Assembly: GCA_025455395.1 (NCBI GenBank)
Contig: JALOMO010000019.1
Coordinates: 1-37,106, forward strand
Reading direction: 5' to 3'
DNA length: 37,106 bases
From: Bacteroidales bacterium
GTDB lineage: Bacteria > Bacteroidota > Bacteroidia > Bacteroidales > VadinHA17
Within the stretch, counting starts at the first letter, position 1. Every line of letters starts with the position of its first letter. This document shows positions 35,009-37,106 of this stretch, piece after piece. The notes under the pieces were generated by a model. It made no database searches. It was not told the origin of the DNA and saw only the letters and a program-made list of their open reading frames with translations. The position numbers and the translations under genes are program-made.

Positions 35009-35488
35009 TCAGTATTCAATTTTCCCGGGATAATGATCCCATTGATTAAAAACCCTGTCGCCTTCATCTGTCAGTGCCTGATCCATGCTTATGCTCCTCT
35101 TTTCTTTGCTGAGAGCCAGCTCAGAGTAGATCATCTCGTCGTTAAACCCGGCGGCGGCAGCCCTGTAGCGGTCTGATGCATACACCACTCGTCTGATTCC
35201 TGACCAGTAAATTGCACCCAGGCACATAGGACAAGGTTCGCATGATGAGTAAATCACACAGTCGCTCAGGTCATGGGTGCCCAGTGCCGCTGCGGCAATC
35301 CTGATAGCCAGAACTTCTGCATGAGCCGTCGGATCATGCTCGCATACTACCCTGTTGCCAGAACGTGAGATGACCCTTCCGCCTTTGACTACAATAGCAC
35401 CAAAAGGACCACCTCCGTCTGTAATGTTCACGGATGCGATCTCAATTGCCTGCATTAGAAAAGCCCTCTCCCTACTGTTCACTACCAT
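35009..35488 (-). CDS. guaD: Guanine deaminase-like nucleoside/nucleobase deaminase
   Basis: 159 residues from MVVNSRERAF; the start overlaps the previous gene by 17 bases, and a start 26 codons earlier would read through that gene. The cytidine-deaminase fold has zinc ligand His56 and proton-shuttling Glu58 in TAHAEV, and Cys86 and Cys89 in SSCEPCPMCLGAIYW. The SSCEPCPMCLGAIYW and GFNDEMIY segments match Bacillus subtilis GuaD-type guanine deaminases more than tRNA-adenosine deaminase TadA. The enzyme converts guanine to xanthine. Its presence in the same run as purD and an alkylpurine glycosylase gives the run a purine theme. The deaminase fold is certain; guanine as substrate is likely. 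Confidence 0.88.
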   Translation of the reverse strand: MVVNSRERAFLMQAIEIASVNITDGGGPFGAIVVKGGRVISRSGNRVVCEHDPTAHAEVLAIRIAAAALGTHDLSDCVIYSSCEPCPMCLGAIYWSGIRRVVYASDRYRAAAAGFNDEMIYSELALSKEKRSISMDQALTDEGDRVFNQWDHYPGKIEY

Positions 35489-37043
35489 CCTCTTTCTTAA
35501 AAACAAGTAACAGCGTGTAAAAATAAGAAAAGAATGCCGTTCCGATAGATGAATGAAAGGTATCATCGTTGAACATTGACATAAATATTATCGATATAAA
35601 GACCACAAACGGGTAAAATGAGCTGTTCGGGCTTCTTATCCAGGGTATTAGCATCAGAGCCAGGGCGATCACCATGCCAGGTATACCAAAGACTATTGCA
35701 AAGCCAAGGTATTGGTTATGTGGCAGTTTTCGATAGTTCTCTGTCAGCCTGGTGTTGATGATCCGGTATTCTTCCTTAAGGTCGGTTATTACATCACCTG
35801 TACCCGTTCCGAACCACGGATTCCTTCGGATCAGGCCCAGTGAGGCACGGTAGAACTCAGGGCGCTGTGTAACAGAGTGACCGGAAGGATTGGCACCCTT
35901 CATCGCCCTGTCTATCTGCCATGCAATCTCGTAAGCCTTTGCACGCGGACTGCCAGTCCGGGCATATAACGGATTGGCAAAACCTCTCTCAATATTCCTG
36001 ATGTCATCAGAAGTGAGTGCAGCGACGGCAACAGAGTCTTTGGTCATGCCCAGAAAGGAGATATATCTTATGATCGTCGTTCGTAATTCATTGCCCTCCA
36101 TGTCAGTACCTTCGTATGACAGTTTACTGCGTCTGGACCACTCCTCCTCCAGTTCCTCCTCACACACATTCACCCAGACCAGGTAACCGTTTTCCAGGAG
36201 AGACTCCTCATGATAGTGGACATAACTGTTTCCGGAGAGTGTTTTTTCAAGCGGCCTGTTAATGTCAGGGTTGTCGGGCTGGTGCAGTGACCGCCAGGTA
36301 TCCGACATCAGCATGAATGTGGCAAAGATTATGGCCGCCGCCACCGCGGCAAAGATTAACCCCGCGATGTGCATTCGTCTTGCCAGTAAGAGATACAGGC
36401 CTGTACCCCCAAGCAATACTGTGAATATGATGATGCCTGTCACAGAGAGCAGCCTGAAGAGGAAGAAGGCCATTGCCGTGGCGGCGGCGGCCAGAGCTAC
36501 CCTCAATATAATACCACCGGTATTGCTGTCTAAACTAAGCCATGCGGCAGTAAAGATCGCGAACGACAGCAGCAATGATAACCTGATGGAAGGGATCGTG
36601 ACAGCAAGGTCACGGGAGTCATTCAGCTCAACAGGCAACAGGCCTCCCAGCGCAAGGAAGCCGATACCGGCGGAGATGATACATCCTGTGATAAATGAAA
36701 GCAGGAGCGTCCGCACCTGGGTCATAGTGTACCCGGTAGTGGTACCAATAATTACCGGGAATGCAAGAAGGGGTAACTTAAGCCTTAGCTCATCCATACC
36801 GCCAGCAAGGTGCTTAGTATTTATGAGCCATAAGAGATACATTGCAAACAGGCTGAGAAGCATCAATACAGCTGTCCTGCCCGAAAGAATCCTTAATTTA
36901 GCGCGGAATTCGCCACCGGCAATCCAGTTAATTGCCAGGGTTATTGTCACTGCAGAGAGAAGCCAGACCGAGAGGGGCATAAAAAACGCGGCCAAAATGA
37001 GGCCCGTAAAATGTATCGTCTGGTGAACAGTTCTGCCGAACAT
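35472..37043 (-). CDS. O-antigen ligase-like (Wzy/WaaL family) membrane protein
   Basis: 523 residues with ten or more transmembrane helices (the first from about residue 7) and a long periplasmic loop (about 275-425). That loop contains RRNPWFGTGTGDV followed by KLPHNQYL, the Wzy_C-type motif of O-antigen ligases and polymerases (NPWFG-x-G, then HN-x-Y/L). Two closing helices with SIIFMSMFNDDTF end the protein. Such proteins join polymerised glycan to lipid A core, or polymerise O-units; the acceptor cannot be read. It is the first gene of the seven-gene run and overlaps the guanine deaminase gene by 17 bases. The upstream region carries an 11-bp dyad. Confidence 0.85.
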   Translation of the reverse strand: MFGRTVHQTIHFTGLILAAFFMPLSVWLLSAVTITLAINWIAGGEFRAKLRILSGRTAVLMLLSLFAMYLLWLINTKHLAGGMDELRLKLPLLAFPVIIGTTTGYTMTQVRTLLLSFITGCIISAGIGFLALGGLLPVELNDSRDLAVTIPSIRLSLLLSFAIFTAAWLSLDSNTGGIILRVALAAAATAMAFFLFRLLSVTGIIIFTVLLGGTGLYLLLARRMHIAGLIFAAVAAAIIFATFMLMSDTWRSLHQPDNPDINRPLEKTLSGNSYVHYHEESLLENGYLVWVNVCEEELEEEWSRRSKLSYEGTDMEGNELRTTIIRYISFLGMTKDSVAVAALTSDDIRNIERGFANPLYARTGSPRAKAYEIAWQIDRAMKGANPSGHSVTQRPEFYRASLGLIRRNPWFGTGTGDVITDLKEEYRIINTRLTENYRKLPHNQYLGFAIVFGIPGMVIALALMLIPWIRSPNSSFYPFVVFISIIFMSMFNDDTFHSSIGTAFFSYFYTLLLVFKKEDGSEQ

Positions 37044-37065
37044 ACTGTCAATAAGAAATTAAAAG

Positions 37066-37099
37066 TACAACATATTGCTCAAAATAAAAATATGTTGTA
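37066..37099. repeat. 11-bp perfect inverted repeat upstream of the ligase operon
   Basis: TACAACATATT (37066-37076) and AATATGTTGTA (37089-37099) are exact inverted copies separated by 12 A/T-rich bases, centred about 40 bases ahead of the ligase ATG. The centre reads, on the minus strand, TATTTTG, close to the -7 consensus but with one base fewer in the spacer. It may be an operator overlapping the promoter, or the tail hairpin of a gene beyond the window edge (T-run on the plus side). Confidence 0.55.
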
Positions 37100-37106
37100 T
37101 TTTTGC

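Noticed and set aside
36262-37026. 254-codon plus-strand frame opposite the ligase-like gene
   Set aside because: It lies wholly antisense to a well-supported membrane protein; its product is Ser/Ala/Arg/Ile-rich without any recognisable motif, a usual shadow of hydrophobic codons.
1-37106. CRISPR array, insertion sequence, phage, tRNA or rRNA
   Set aside because: No regularly spaced repeats, transposase or integrase motifs, or tRNA-like cloverleaf were seen on either strand while reading the gaps between genes.

Overview
The window reads as chromosomal DNA of a member of the Bacteroidota, most likely Bacteroidales or Marinilabiliales-like. The reasons are two SusC/SusD outer-membrane uptake pairs, many lipoproteins with acidic residues just after the lipobox cysteine, a DUF2723/TMEM260-like membrane protein, a DUF6427-type membrane protein, and several matches to the TAnnTTTG -7 element used by the Bacteroidota housekeeping sigma factor. 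I see no rRNA, tRNA, insertion sequence, phage gene, integrase or CRISPR array.

Layout. (1) Positions 1-3773 hold small unrelated units: the end of an NTF2-like protein, an exported class V aminotransferase-like PLP enzyme, an exported endonuclease/exonuclease/phosphatase-family hydrolase, a small secreted unknown and an HdeD-like membrane protein. (2) Positions 3868-10488 hold a two-gene susC-susD operon with its own terminator. Divergent from it is a lipoprotein of the N-acyl-D-amino-acid deacylase family that has lost the usual HxH metal motif. (3) Positions 10491-23855 hold a pectin-directed polysaccharide utilisation locus on the minus strand: possibly a 35-residue membrane peptide, then susC, susD, a DUF4957/DUF5123-like lipoprotein, GH43, GH28 polygalacturonase, PL1 pectate lyase and a two-domain alpha/beta-hydrolase of unknown substrate. 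Gaps within the run are 26 bases or less, apart from the 66 bases after the small peptide. (4) Positions 24054-28482 hold a plus-strand cassette: an ABCG-type transporter with a TerB-like N-terminus, an uncharacterised lipoprotein and a small secreted protein. (5) Positions 28483-37043 hold a tightly packed seven-gene minus-strand run: O-antigen-ligase-like protein, guanine deaminase, 3-methyladenine DNA glycosylase, DUF2723 protein, NodB-type deacetylase, PurD and a DUF6427-like protein. Four of its six junctions overlap.

How the genes fit together. In the pectin locus the PL1 lyase and GH28 hydrolase cut polygalacturonate, GH43 removes arabinose or xylose side residues, and SusCD with the DUF4957-like lipoprotein bind and import oligosaccharides. 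No GH88/GH105 unsaturated-uronyl hydrolase, no cytoplasmic uronate pathway and no regulator (hybrid two-component, SusR-type or ECF/anti-sigma) lie inside the window, so monomer processing and control must be encoded elsewhere. The seven-gene run looks like envelope glycan or glycosylation genes sharing a transcript with purine salvage/synthesis and base-excision repair.

The least explained items are the two-domain hydrolase closing the pectin operon, the HxH-less deacylase homologue facing the orphan SusCD pair, the TerB-ABCG/lipoprotein/secreted-protein cassette, and the small membrane ORF ahead of the pectin susC. All functions are read from sequence motifs by eye; no database search was run.
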